Part shown: piece after piece, positions 18,797 to 28,795 of the stretch
Layout: every line of letters starts with the position of its first letter
Position numbering within the stretch: the first letter of the stretch is position 1
NCBI GenBank assembly: GCA_022819945.1
Contig: JAJEGI010000064.1
Coordinates: 1-64,000, forward strand
DNA length: 64,000 bases
Direction: 5' to 3'
Source of the DNA: Candidatus Poribacteria bacterium
GTDB lineage: Bacteria; Poribacteria; WGA-4E; WGA-3G
Notes under the pieces: generated by a model
Told to the model about the DNA's origin: nothing
Seen by the model: only the letters and a program-made list of their open reading frames with translations
The model's database searches: none
Position numbers and translations under genes: made by a program

Positions 18797-19849
18797 GTGG
18801 ATTCAACATTAGTCAATCCGTACCTCATAAACGCCTTAACAGTACCGCCTCCGCAGACGTATCACTATGAACGCTGGCGAGAACGCGGATACCACCCCAA
18901 CTTACACCCTATTTCGCCCGATAGTGAATGCGGAACTTTGATAGGGCAGATGGGGTGGGTCGGCGCACATGCACACGCTCACTACTATTTATGGGCAACT
19001 GCTGGTAATATGGGGGCAATTTTAACTGAAACGATTGACGATGCGTGCCTCATCTCTTATGAAGCATCACCACGCTACCAATTACCACCGCAGATCGTTG
19101 TTAAGGGGTTAGCAGGCAGACACGTATTACTCACAAAATCAGGGTCACGTTTGGACATGATTGGTATTGAGCATCCGGCACTCAATTTAACGCTCGTTGA
19201 GGTGGAACCAGACGGCACACATTATCGGATGCGCTTCGGTACACCAGATCAGACGACTTTGGATCAGAATCAAAATGGGGTCGCACCGCCTGCACCAACG
19301 AGTGAAATGTTCCATTACCTCCTTATCTTTGAGCAATTAGCAGAACACGGGTTTAATGCACTCGTCCATCTACAACCGAAGTTCCTGAACCTAATCTCTC
19401 GGACAGAACACGGCGCACCCGATAAATTTTATGATTTTCTCAGAGGATACGAACCGGAAACGCCTATTATCTATGACCCCTCTGGCGGTATCGGCTTTGT
19501 TGAGGAACGCGCACCGGGGATCCCAGAACTCTCTTATGAGAGTCTACGACTCTTCCAGAACGGCGGCAATCCAGCGCGGCATATCCTCTATTGGGTCGGA
19601 CACGGAACGTTTTCACGCGGCAGTGATATCCTTGATGCTTATAAACATGCTGAATACTTTGAAGCCGCTGCACGGATGGCGTGGGAAGCAAATCAGCAAC
19701 GTGTGGATGCACAGGCGTATACGGAAGAAATCGTCAGTTGTATCTTGCGAGAATTCAACGCAAACCGAGAAGCCACTTCCAACGCAGATGACGGTTTCCA
19801 AGATGCCGACAGTCCAGTACAGCCTGATAATGTCTATAATTATCCCTGA
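18797..19849 (+). CDS. RhaD-like class II aldolase, metal site altered
   Basis: A 350-residue protein resembling rhamnulose-1-phosphate aldolase and other class II (zinc) aldolases. Matching segments are TAGNMGAIL, LLTKSGSRLDMIG, NLTLVEVEPDGTHY, PTSEM (the catalytic Glu of RhaD), then ALVHLQPKFL, and ILYWVGHGTFSRG. In RhaD the metal is held by His-x-His and a later His. Here the first motif reads H-L-Q, so one ligand is Gln, while the later His (GHG) is kept. Substrate is unknown. The GTG start follows AGGAG with 11 bases between; the reading frame extends upstream from TTG at 18716 without support. It is the first gene after the accessory island. Confidence 0.65.
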   Translation: MDSTLVNPYLINALTVPPPQTYHYERWRERGYHPNLHPISPDSECGTLIGQMGWVGAHAHAHYYLWATAGNMGAILTETIDDACLISYEASPRYQLPPQIVVKGLAGRHVLLTKSGSRLDMIGIEHPALNLTLVEVEPDGTHYRMRFGTPDQTTLDQNQNGVAPPAPTSEMFHYLLIFEQLAEHGFNALVHLQPKFLNLISRTEHGAPDKFYDFLRGYEPETPIIYDPSGGIGFVEERAPGIPELSYESLRLFQNGGNPARHILYWVGHGTFSRGSDILDAYKHAEYFEAAARMAWEANQQRVDAQAYTEEIVSCILREFNANREATSNADDGFQDADSPVQPDNVYNYP

Positions 19850-19895
19850 CAGGTCAAAATGTGCGTAAGGGAACTAAGGACGGAGAGTCACAAAC

Positions 19896-20561
19896 ATGCA
19901 AACACCTATAGATGTCCAAGAACCGGAAATTGACGATACGGAAACTGAGACGGAGGCCCGGAAGGCGCAGCAGTTAGAGGAATACCTCCGCGATAGTATC
20001 GTTGGAAGGTATATTCGGAACTATAACAAGCGGTTGCGAACGCTCACCCAAGATTTAGAGAAAACGCGTCAGCATGTTGATGATAAACTTGCAGCGATGG
20101 AGCAACGTTTCATAGGTGAAATAGCGGACGTTAAAGCCGATATTCGCAAACTTTCTGGGCAACTTGAAAACGAAAATGTGCTCCTAACAGCAGACAAAAT
20201 TGAAGCACTCGTTGATACGCGAATAGATGTCCGACTTGACGGAATTGCTGGACGTGGCGAGGCGGACCTCCAGAAATTGTCAGCACTCGTAGATGAATTC
20301 GCCCGCGAATTCCAAGCACAAATCGATCGACTCACTAACGAGACAAAACTCCTGCGAGAACAGACGCGTCGAAACCAAGAAGCACTGCGAGCGGATTTGA
20401 CCTCTGAAACCGAAACGCTTGAAGCAACAAAGATTGACCGATTAACTTTATCTGAGACCCTTATTACACTCGGAATGAAACTAAAAGAGGATAACCTGTT
20501 TGATGAATTCGGCGTGGATATTGATCTCGATGAAGATTTGGATGACAACTTGGAAAAATAA
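19896..20561 (+). CDS. Acidic coiled-coil protein of unknown function
   Basis: A 221-residue, highly charged protein. Residues ~20-200 look like long heptad-patterned helices (for example LTQDLEKTRQHVDDKLAAMEQ), and the C-terminus is rich in Asp and Glu (DEFGVDIDLDEDLDDNLEK). No signal peptide or membrane helix is seen. Its stop codon overlaps the start of the next gene by one base (TAATG), indicating translational coupling with the CapA-like gene. It may be a scaffold or adaptor. Confidence 0.6.
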   Translation: MQTPIDVQEPEIDDTETETEARKAQQLEEYLRDSIVGRYIRNYNKRLRTLTQDLEKTRQHVDDKLAAMEQRFIGEIADVKADIRKLSGQLENENVLLTADKIEALVDTRIDVRLDGIAGRGEADLQKLSALVDEFAREFQAQIDRLTNETKLLREQTRRNQEALRADLTSETETLEATKIDRLTLSETLITLGMKLKEDNLFDEFGVDIDLDEDLDDNLEK

Positions 20562-21709
20562 TGAAATTTAAACGCCTGGCAAACCCTATAAACAGCCTAC
20601 AAGGCAAAAAACTTCAAATGTGCCTTCTAATGATGGGACTGTTGTACACAGTATTCCCCAACGGGCTGCTAAGTGAAACGGGTTCCGGTAATGAAATTTC
20701 AGTGCTCGCTGTCGGTGATATCACTATAAGTAGCCGTATGACCCCCGTCATTGAAAGGCGTGGGGCAGGTGTGTTTTTTCAGGGAACCACCGCCTTGATT
20801 CAGTCCGCCGACATCGCTACTGCCTCGTTAAACGCAAGCATTTCGGAGAGGGGAGAACCGCGATACGGTGTTGAACATCCTTTTCGTTCAGCACCCGGAC
20901 TCGGAAGAGCCATCGCTAATGCCGGGTTTGATGCTGTCTCCTTAGCTACACCACACATAATGGACTTTGGATTTGAGGCGTTAGAAGATACGATCACTGA
21001 ACTGGAGTGGTATAACGTTAAACCGATCGGAGCGGGAACAGATGCTGAGGCAGCGAAACTCCCCGCATGGGTGTCAATTAGTAGAGACAAAACTGAATCT
21101 GCGCAGCAGGCCGCATTGTTGGCGTATTATCGAGTGAATGCCTTCGCACGTTACACCGAAGACCCGATCGCTTACGCCGTTTATAGTGAGATGACGGATG
21201 CTGTCAAACAAGCACGCACGAAAGCAGCACTTGTCGTTGTTTGGCTACATTGGGGGAAACAAGGACGGTCAGCAGATGAGGCTATCGGGCGACAGCGAAT
21301 CTTTGCACAAGCACTCATTGACGCTGGCGCAGACATGGTGTTATGCCAGCAGTTACATACCTTTGGCGGCATTGAATTGTATCAAAATAAACCGATCGTC
21401 TACAGTCTTTCAGATTTTATCTATGATACTTACGATAAACAGCACTCACACATAGTCATCCCAAAGGCAACCTTTAATACTGGAGTTCTGAAATCTATTG
21501 AGTTAATCCCTGTTTTGACGGATCCGCCAAAGAAATCGGTACGTCCCGAAAAACCTACGGAAACTTCAGAAACACTTGAGACGGGTGGTCAATTTCCGAC
21601 CATCCTTACTGGAGAAGCAGCAATCAAAACCTTGCAAGACTATCAACAGCGTTGCGCAGAACTGAAAACGGAGGTGCTCATAGAAGGCGAACGCGGATGG
21701 ATTCGATAG
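20561..21709 (+). CDS. CapA-family (poly-gamma-glutamate type) phosphoesterase-like protein, divergent
   Basis: A 382-residue protein with a hydrophobic N-terminal segment (about 18-35) that could be a signal peptide or anchor. The CapA fold is suggested by ISVLAVGDITISSRM, FDAVSLATPHIMDFG, VVWLHWGKQG and DMVLCQQLHTFGGIELY, then IVYSLSDFIYD. In canonical members these are GD, N-x-E, ANNH, HWGxE and G-x-HPH. Here several metal-ligand positions differ (N-A-S, ATPH, WGKQ, QQLH), so catalytic activity is doubtful. Start codon overlaps the preceding coiled-coil gene. Role in capsule or cell-envelope polymer metabolism is inference from the family. Confidence 0.6.
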   Translation: MKFKRLANPINSLQGKKLQMCLLMMGLLYTVFPNGLLSETGSGNEISVLAVGDITISSRMTPVIERRGAGVFFQGTTALIQSADIATASLNASISERGEPRYGVEHPFRSAPGLGRAIANAGFDAVSLATPHIMDFGFEALEDTITELEWYNVKPIGAGTDAEAAKLPAWVSISRDKTESAQQAALLAYYRVNAFARYTEDPIAYAVYSEMTDAVKQARTKAALVVVWLHWGKQGRSADEAIGRQRIFAQALIDAGADMVLCQQLHTFGGIELYQNKPIVYSLSDFIYDTYDKQHSHIVIPKATFNTGVLKSIELIPVLTDPPKKSVRPEKPTETSETLETGGQFPTILTGEAAIKTLQDYQQRCAELKTEVLIEGERGWIR

Positions 21710-21864
21710 ATAAGCGAAATAGAAGCAATCTCTTGACCGGGACACTTCAATAAGAGTGAGAGCCAGAAATATGACAAGCAATGAGGAGAAGGTAGGCGTG
21801 ATCTCCCAATAAAACGCGTAAGCCCAAGCAACGCGCCGGGCTGGATATACGGAGAGGGCGTTTT

Positions 21865-23823
21865 TTGCAAGACTTACCTGAACAAACCGCAAGGAACATT
21901 AGAAAAGGTGAACGGGGTTTAACGCCTAAGGCTCTCGTTATAGCGATGCTTCTGATTCCGCTAAATGTTTTCTGGATTATTGAATTAGAGGTCGTCCGAT
22001 ATACACATCCCACACTGATTCATCCGCTGTTTAACGTCATTTTCATCATCTTTTGGCTGATCGTACTCAGTGCAGGACTCGGAAAACTGTCATCAGCACT
22101 ACGGTTGACACCGCCAGAACTGCTCACAATCTATGTGATGTTGTGCATCGTTTCTTCGCTCTGTTCGCACGATATGATGGAGATTCTGGTTACAATACTC
22201 GGACATCCATTTCGATTCGCAACATCGGAGAATGAGTGGCAACAACTCTTTTGGAAGGAACTTCCGACATGGTTAACCGTTCAAGATGCCAGTGTCTTGT
22301 CAGGATATTATGAAGGGCAATCAACCCTTTACCGTAAGGCACATCTGACCGCTTGGGCGGGACCGGCTGCATGGTGGACCCTTTTTATTCTTGTGTTGAT
22401 GTTTGTGATGTTATGTATCAACACACTCCTGCGTCTCCAGTGGACAGAACGTGAACGGCTAACTTATCCGATTATCCAACTGCCGCTCGCGATGACGGAG
22501 ACGAATGCAAGTTTTTTCAAGAATAAACTCATGTGGTTCGGTTTTGGCATTGCTACAGCCATTAGTGTCCTGAATTTGCTGAATTCGATTTATCCAGCAG
22601 TCCCGTATCTGCCCGTTAAACGACAAAACATCCATCAATACTTTACGGGGCGTCCTTGGAACGCGATGGGCGGTGTACGTCTCTCGTTTTATCCTTTCGC
22701 GATCGGCATCAGTTTCCTTATTCCATTGGACCTGCTTTTTTCGTGTTGGGTGTTTTATTGGGTGTACAAATTCGAGTTAATGGCAGGCAGCGTTCTTGGC
22801 GTGCGGAATTTACCAGGGTACCCTTACGCCGATGCCCAAAGCTTCGGAGCGTATATGGTGCTACTCGGTACCGCCGCTTGGGTCGGAAGAACCCATGTCA
22901 AGCGAGTTTTTATTGGCATTGTAGATGGACTACGCGGCACCTCTCGGATAGATATGCAACGTGAACCGATGCCTTACCACATCGCGTTCATCGGTATTAT
23001 GGGCGGGACGCTATTTTTGACGGTGTTTTCCTATAAGGCTGGAATGGCGCTTTGGGTGATCCCACTCTTTTTCGGGCTTTACTTTCTACTCGCAACAATG
23101 ATTGCCCGACTTCGTGCCGAATTAGGATTCTTGGTCCACGATTTGCACAGAGTTGACCCGCATGGGTTAATCGTGACAACGTTTGGCTCTCAACGATTGA
23201 CAGCAAGCACAAAAGCGGTTTTCTCGTTGTACATGTTCTTCAACCGAGCATACCGTGCACACCCGATGCCGCAGGAATTGGAGGCACTAAAAATTTCAGA
23301 ACGGCGCGGGATACGTCCACAGCACACTGCTGCCGCTATCCTCATCGCAACTGTGGTCGGTGCAATCGTCGTCTTCTGGCTACTACTGGATAGTTACTAC
23401 AGACACGGTGCCGAGACCGGCTATTATGGACCCTGGGCGTTAGGGTTCGGTAGAGGCGTTTATCGGCAGCTTGAAAACTGGTTAAATTATCCCCAAGGAA
23501 CGGATGTACCCGCACTTGCCTTTATGGGCGGAGGCGCAGGCATCGCACTCGGACTAACACTCTTGAGAACCCGTTTCCTATGGTGGCCCCTGCATCCGCT
23601 CGGCTACGCTATGGCAAATAGTTGGGGCATGTCTAACCTCTGGAGTTGTATCTTTGTCGCTTATGTAGCAAAAGCACTTATATTATATCACGGTGGACTT
23701 AAAGCCTACAGACGCGCTGTGCCGCTTTTCCTCGGACTCGCGCTCGGAGACTATATAAGCGGAAGTTTGTGGAGCATTAGCAGCATCCTCGCGAATACCA
23801 CATTATATCAATTCTGGCCTTGA
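21865..23823 (+). CDS. Polytopic membrane protein, DUF6785/DUF6784 type
   Basis: A 652-residue inner-membrane protein with at least ten predicted hydrophobic helices, beginning with ALVIAMLLIPLNVFWIIELEVV. It resembles the DUF6785 (N-terminal) and DUF6784 (C-terminal) proteins found in Poribacteria and Planctomycetes; a conserved stretch near the C-terminus is LWWPLHPLGYAMANSWGMSN. Function of the family is unknown, though the topology suggests transport. The start is a TTG preceded by GGAGAGGG at six bases, which fits well. It lies 155 bases after the CapA-like gene and may be in the same unit. Confidence 0.75.
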   Translation: MQDLPEQTARNIRKGERGLTPKALVIAMLLIPLNVFWIIELEVVRYTHPTLIHPLFNVIFIIFWLIVLSAGLGKLSSALRLTPPELLTIYVMLCIVSSLCSHDMMEILVTILGHPFRFATSENEWQQLFWKELPTWLTVQDASVLSGYYEGQSTLYRKAHLTAWAGPAAWWTLFILVLMFVMLCINTLLRLQWTERERLTYPIIQLPLAMTETNASFFKNKLMWFGFGIATAISVLNLLNSIYPAVPYLPVKRQNIHQYFTGRPWNAMGGVRLSFYPFAIGISFLIPLDLLFSCWVFYWVYKFELMAGSVLGVRNLPGYPYADAQSFGAYMVLLGTAAWVGRTHVKRVFIGIVDGLRGTSRIDMQREPMPYHIAFIGIMGGTLFLTVFSYKAGMALWVIPLFFGLYFLLATMIARLRAELGFLVHDLHRVDPHGLIVTTFGSQRLTASTKAVFSLYMFFNRAYRAHPMPQELEALKISERRGIRPQHTAAAILIATVVGAIVVFWLLLDSYYRHGAETGYYGPWALGFGRGVYRQLENWLNYPQGTDVPALAFMGGGAGIALGLTLLRTRFLWWPLHPLGYAMANSWGMSNLWSCIFVAYVAKALILYHGGLKAYRRAVPLFLGLALGDYISGSLWSISSILANTTLYQFWP

Positions 23824-23937
23824 TTATAGGAAAAAGGAGGGGTCAGCTGTCGAGGAAAAAAATCGCCTCTTCTGAAAGCCGATAATCGCTAACCGAAGGA
23901 TGCTGACAACCGAGAACTATAAGATAGGAGGAAAAAT

Positions 23938-26352
23938 ATGAAAACCGAAGAAAAAGAAAACGAATCTGAAGAAACTACCGATCAAGAAGAACTTATACAA
24001 GAACTTCCGATTCTACCGCTCGACGATCTCGTCGTCTTTCCGTACATGCCACCGGTGCCGCCGTTTCCACCGCACCACGTCGCGCTCTCGGGGAAGATGG
24101 CTACATCCGCTATTGAACAGGCTATGGAGGGTGAAAGAGTACTTTGCATCTTTCGTCCGAAAAAAGATCTCTCAAAAGAAGATATCAAAGAAATTCAAAA
24201 GGACGATCTCAGCCCAGTCGGGAGTCTGATTCATATCCTCCGCTATAAGACTGATGATGAAGATGTCCTGTTCCTCGCGCATGGACGAGAACGGGTGCAA
24301 ATTGAAGAAATTTTACATACCGAACCCTTCGTCAAAGCGCGCATCTGCATCATTGAAAGTGACGAAGCCGATGCCGCTTCTGACACAGAAACGGACTTAG
24401 AAGTTGAGGCACTCGTGCGCAGCAACGATGAAATGTTCCAACGTATCGTTCAAATGTCGTCGCGCTACCAAGAGGAATACGGCAGTATAACTAAAACGAT
24501 GCTTGATGAACCGGGCCGCCTTGCTGATTACATCGCTGCTGTACTGGATTTAAAACCACACGATAAGCAACGCATTTTGGAAGCCGTCTCTGCTCAGGAA
24601 CGATTGAATACCCTCGCTGTTATTCTCGCTAAAGAACTCGACCTGCACGAATTAGAAAGCAAAATCCAAAATAATGCACAAGCCGTTATTAACAAAGGAC
24701 AGCGCGAATACTATCTGCGTGAACAACTTAAAGCGATTCAAACTGAACTCGGTGAAGCGGACGACATGGAACTTGAGATTGATGAGATGCGAGAGCAGCT
24801 GCGCAAAACCGAAATGCCCGAAAAAGCAAAGCAGGCAGCCGAAAAAGAACTCAAGCGACTTTCCAAAATGCAGTCACTCTCTCCTGAATCGGCCGTTTCT
24901 CGGAATTATTTGGATTGGTTGCTAAACCTTCCCTGGGCTGTTAGTACAGAGGACGCATTAAATCTTGCGACGGCGCAAGAAATACTCGATGCAGATCACT
25001 ACGATCTCGAAAAGGTCAAAGAACGGATTTTGGAATATCTCGCTGTACGGATGCTCAAAACCGACATGAAGGGCCCCATCTTCTGTTTCGTTGGACCCCC
25101 AGGGGTCGGAAAAACATCGCTCGGTAAATCCATAGCACGCGCAATGGACAGAAAATTTGTACGTATCTCATTGGGCGGTATGCATGATGAAGCCGAAATC
25201 CGAGGACACCGACGGACATACATCGGTTCTATGCCAGGCAGAATCGTCAAAGGGCTCCGCCAAGCCGAGTCAAATAATCCCGTCTTTATGCTTGATGAAA
25301 TTGATAAACTCGGATCGGATTTTCGAGGCGATCCCGCTTCCGCCCTTCTCGAAGTCCTTGATCCCGAACAGAATCATTCATTCACGGACAATTACCTTGA
25401 TGTCCCTTTGGATCTCTCAAAAGTGATGTTTATCACAACCGCGAATCAACTCCATACGATCCCACCGCCGTTGCGGGACCGAATGGAAACCATAGAACTC
25501 CCAGGCTACACTGCTAACGAAAAACAGATTATCGCTAAACAGTACCTGATCCCTCGCCAATTAACGGCAAATGGATTAAAAGATGACTTGATCCATATTA
25601 AGGATACAGCTATCGACAAAGTAATCAATGAGTATACCCGAGAAGCGGGTGTACGGAATTTAGAGCGTGAACTCGGTACCCTCTGCCGTAAAGTGGCGCG
25701 CCGTGTTGCTGAAGGGAACACTAAGCCAACAATTATTCCGGCAAGGGATGTTCAAGTATATTTGGGACCCGCGAAGTTTGATTCCGAGATCGCAGGGCGT
25801 AAAGCCGACATCGGGGTCGCAACAGGGCTTTCTGTCACGCCTGCTGGCGGCGAGATCCTTTTCATCGAAGCCGCTACCACGAAAAAGACGAACGCACATA
25901 CCCAACTTCGCATCACTGGACAACTCGGCGAAGTCATGCAGGAATCTGTACAAGCCGCGCTCAGTTACGTCAAATCCCAAGCCGGTTCACTCAAATTTGA
26001 CCCGAGTGTATTAGAAGAAGATATCCATATACATGTACCCGCAGGGGCAATTCCCAAGGATGGTCCCTCAGCAGGTATTACTATCGCAACCGCCCTCGCC
26101 TCTATTGCCACGCAGCAACGGATTAGTCCTGAGATCGCTATGACAGGTGAACTCACTCTCAGAGGGAGAGTTTTGCCGATCGGTGGCGTAAAGGAAAAAA
26201 TACTCGCAGCGAAGCAAGCAGGCATTAAGAAAGTTATCCTACCACAAGGCAACGAAAAACACTTCATTGAAGTTCCTGAAGACATTCAGGAAGGTGTTGA
26301 ATTTCTGTTTGTAGAACATGTAACCGAAGTTTTCACGGAGGTATTCGCATGA
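23938..26352 (+). CDS. lon: ATP-dependent Lon protease
   Basis: An 804-residue cytoplasmic AAA+ serine protease that degrades misfolded and regulatory proteins. Domains in order are an N-terminal substrate-binding domain (LPILPLDDLVVFPYM onward), a coiled-coil linker, the ATPase with Walker A GPPGVGKTS (386-394) and Walker B VFMLDEIDKL, and the protease domain. The catalytic Ser711 lies in DGPSAG and the dyad Lys in GGVKEK near 752. Length is normal. A strong GGAGG precedes the ATG. Its stop overlaps the start of the next gene by four bases (ATGA). Confidence 0.97.
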   Translation: MKTEEKENESEETTDQEELIQELPILPLDDLVVFPYMPPVPPFPPHHVALSGKMATSAIEQAMEGERVLCIFRPKKDLSKEDIKEIQKDDLSPVGSLIHILRYKTDDEDVLFLAHGRERVQIEEILHTEPFVKARICIIESDEADAASDTETDLEVEALVRSNDEMFQRIVQMSSRYQEEYGSITKTMLDEPGRLADYIAAVLDLKPHDKQRILEAVSAQERLNTLAVILAKELDLHELESKIQNNAQAVINKGQREYYLREQLKAIQTELGEADDMELEIDEMREQLRKTEMPEKAKQAAEKELKRLSKMQSLSPESAVSRNYLDWLLNLPWAVSTEDALNLATAQEILDADHYDLEKVKERILEYLAVRMLKTDMKGPIFCFVGPPGVGKTSLGKSIARAMDRKFVRISLGGMHDEAEIRGHRRTYIGSMPGRIVKGLRQAESNNPVFMLDEIDKLGSDFRGDPASALLEVLDPEQNHSFTDNYLDVPLDLSKVMFITTANQLHTIPPPLRDRMETIELPGYTANEKQIIAKQYLIPRQLTANGLKDDLIHIKDTAIDKVINEYTREAGVRNLERELGTLCRKVARRVAEGNTKPTIIPARDVQVYLGPAKFDSEIAGRKADIGVATGLSVTPAGGEILFIEAATTKKTNAHTQLRITGQLGEVMQESVQAALSYVKSQAGSLKFDPSVLEEDIHIHVPAGAIPKDGPSAGITIATALASIATQQRISPEIAMTGELTLRGRVLPIGGVKEKILAAKQAGIKKVILPQGNEKHFIEVPEDIQEGVEFLFVEHVTEVFTEVFA

Positions 26353-28649
26353 GACGCCTATTGAAAACCATAGTGCAAGGTCCACAAGCAGCGGACGTAA
26401 TTCCTCGGTTTGCCACACTCGCTTTTGTGTCGCTATTAGCATTAGCGATGCCATGCGCTGCACAAGCGAACGCAACTGACAACGCAAACCTTGTCTCCAC
26501 AACTCCGCTGTCCGAGAATAAGACAGAACCGCCTGTTAAATTTCTAAAAGATATTGCCCCCATCCTTGACAAACAAGGGTGCTCAGCCGGCATGTGCCAC
26601 GGGAAATTTGGCGGACAGGGCGGGTTAAATCTCTCTCTGTTGACCTTGAATCCAGAATCAGACCATGAACCGATCGTTCACCATAACCGAGGCAGGCGCA
26701 TCAACCTGCTCGAACCCGATCAGAGCCTCTTCTTTCTCAAACCGACCGGACAGGTACCGCATGAAGGCGGTTTACGGTTTGATCCTAACTCAGAGGAAGC
26801 ATTGACAATTCTGCGCTGGATCAAAGCGGGTGCACCGTTTACCAACGACGAACCGCGCCTGCAGAAACTCGAAATTGAGCCGAGTTCTTTCGTGCTCTCC
26901 GATGTCGGACAAACAGCACAACTGAAGGTACTCGCCCATTTTTCGGACGGATCCATTGAAGATGTAACCGAAAAAGCCGTATATGAATCTAAAGACGCAC
27001 CTGTCGCTGAGGTATCTTCTATCGGTGAAGTGACAAGCGTCCGATGGGGAGGCACTGCGGTTATCGCACGCTTCTTGGGTGTTGTCGATGCATCATTTGT
27101 AACGATTCCGCGGGCTGCCGAGACAGATTTAGCATCACAAGAAGCGGAATTCACACCCAATAACTTTATCGATGAGTTTGTACTTGCCAAACTCAAAAAA
27201 TTGAATATCCGTCCGTCTGCATTAACAACCGATGATGTCTTTATGCGGCGAGTCTATTTGGACACTGTCGGGAGGCTGCCTACACCCGATGAAATAAAAG
27301 CGTTTCTTTCAGATACGAACCCCGACAAACGCTCGAATCTCATTGATATGCTTCTCGACACGCCGGAATGGATCCATTTACGTACGTTGAAATTAGCCGA
27401 TATGTTGCGCATTCACCCCCGTACTTTAGGGAACGGTGCCTTCGGGGAACGTGGCGCAACCCTCTTTCACGAATGGGTACATAAGGCAGTTTCAGAAAAT
27501 AGACCTTACGACGAGGTCGTTCGAGAACTCATCACAGCACGAGGCAGCACTTATCAGCACGGCCCTACAAACTACTACCGCATTGAGCGACAGCCAGCCG
27601 GTAGAGCTGAAACAACCGCACAGGTGTTTCTCGGGATCCGCCTGAGTTGTGCAAGATGTCATAAACACCCGTTTGACCAGTGGACAACCGATGACTATTG
27701 GAACTTTGCCGCCTTTACCGGAAAAGTAGGCACCCGCGGCGGTGAACTCTACAACGAGCAGGTTATCTACTATAACCCAACTGGACGCGTTATCAACCAA
27801 TCTGTACAGGGCAACCGCGGCGAAGTGGCACTCCCGACCTTCCTCGGCGGCGAATCGCTTGCACCAAATTACCAAGGCGATGTACTACAAGTACTGGCTG
27901 ATTGGATGACCTCCTCGACGAACCCCTACTTCGCGAAAGCGACCGTGAATCGTCTCTGGAGCTATTATTTCAGTAGAGGGATCGTTGATCCTGTTGATGA
28001 CATGCGCGCAACAACCCCACCAAGTGTTGAAGGTCTTCTCGAAGCATTGGCAGACGATTTTGTGCAAAGCGGATTTGATACAAAACACGTCATTAGACAA
28101 ATCCTCAATTCGCACACGTACCAACTTTCCGCGGAACCCAATGAAACAAATCAGTTGGACGACCGGTTTTTCTCGCGCTTCTATCCACGTCCTATGATGG
28201 CACAGGTTTTGTTGGATGTCTTAAACGACGTTACAGAGACCGAAGAGAAGTACGGACGTTATCCGGCCGGCACGCGTTCTATAGAATTGCCACTCCCAGT
28301 GAGTTCGCGCTTCTTGTCACTTTACGGACGCTCCGATCGCGAGTTCTTGGGTGATTTAGACCCGAAGTTGGAACCAACGCTAACGCAGGCACTCCACATG
28401 ATTAACTCCGGTTATATTCATAAAAAACTGAGAAGTTCGGACGGCGTGCTCACTCGTCTGATTAAGGAAAGTCCTGACGATGGCAAACTCATTACTGAGT
28501 TGTATCTCAGTACATTGAGCCGATTTCCGACTGATGAAGAGTTTGAAACCGCTAAATTTTATATCGCTGAGAGCCCTAAACGCCGCGCAGGGTGCGAAGA
28601 CCTGCTGTGGGCACTCGTCTCATCGCGGTCATTTATCTTCGTCCAATAA
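26349..28649 (+). CDS. DUF1549/DUF1553 protein with cytochrome-like CxxCH-type motif
   Basis: A 766-residue exported protein. An N-terminal hydrophobic segment (about 25-40, ATLAFVSLLALAMPCAAQA) looks like a signal peptide. Next comes a Planctomycete-type cytochrome-c-like region (GCSAGMCHGKFGGQGGLNLSL), then a bacterial Ig-like domain (LSDVGQTAQLKVLAHFSDGS), then DUF1549 (NNFIDEFVLAKLKKL...RRVYLDTVGRLPTPDEI) and DUF1553 (RLWSYYFSRGIVDPVDDMR). Such proteins are expanded in Planctomycetes, Verrucomicrobia and Poribacteria and commonly accompany DUF1501 proteins, which are not adjacent here. Substrate is unknown. The ATG overlaps the lon stop codon, so the pair may be cotranslated. Confidence 0.9.
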   Translation: MRRLLKTIVQGPQAADVIPRFATLAFVSLLALAMPCAAQANATDNANLVSTTPLSENKTEPPVKFLKDIAPILDKQGCSAGMCHGKFGGQGGLNLSLLTLNPESDHEPIVHHNRGRRINLLEPDQSLFFLKPTGQVPHEGGLRFDPNSEEALTILRWIKAGAPFTNDEPRLQKLEIEPSSFVLSDVGQTAQLKVLAHFSDGSIEDVTEKAVYESKDAPVAEVSSIGEVTSVRWGGTAVIARFLGVVDASFVTIPRAAETDLASQEAEFTPNNFIDEFVLAKLKKLNIRPSALTTDDVFMRRVYLDTVGRLPTPDEIKAFLSDTNPDKRSNLIDMLLDTPEWIHLRTLKLADMLRIHPRTLGNGAFGERGATLFHEWVHKAVSENRPYDEVVRELITARGSTYQHGPTNYYRIERQPAGRAETTAQVFLGIRLSCARCHKHPFDQWTTDDYWNFAAFTGKVGTRGGELYNEQVIYYNPTGRVINQSVQGNRGEVALPTFLGGESLAPNYQGDVLQVLADWMTSSTNPYFAKATVNRLWSYYFSRGIVDPVDDMRATTPPSVEGLLEALADDFVQSGFDTKHVIRQILNSHTYQLSAEPNETNQLDDRFFSRFYPRPMMAQVLLDVLNDVTETEEKYGRYPAGTRSIELPLPVSSRFLSLYGRSDREFLGDLDPKLEPTLTQALHMINSGYIHKKLRSSDGVLTRLIKESPDDGKLITELYLSTLSRFPTDEEFETAKFYIAESPKRRAGCEDLLWALVSSRSFIFVQ

Positions 28650-28668
28650 ACTAATCCCTAATAACCCT

Positions 28669-28696
28669 TACGGCGAGGTCTTCGGACCTCGCCGTA
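28669..28696. terminator. Hairpin with UUCG loop after the DUF1553 gene
   Basis: Arms TACGGCGAGGTC and GACCTCGCCGTA pair perfectly over 12 bp, closed by C-TTCG-G, an especially stable tetraloop. No long T-tract follows, so it may act as a 3' end stabiliser or a weak terminator. It belongs to the hairpin family described elsewhere (GGCGA..GACCTCGCC). Confidence 0.6.
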
Positions 28697-28795
28697 TTCA
28701 CCTCAAGAATTACAACCTTCACGCCACCGTTTGCAACCTATCGAACATTGCCATTAAGAACACCAAAAATCGACGCTAACAGGGAGAACACTACG

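Noticed and set aside
20069-20548. 159-residue serine-rich minus-strand frame
   Set aside because: Mirror image of the acidic coiled-coil gene; composition follows from the opposite strand.
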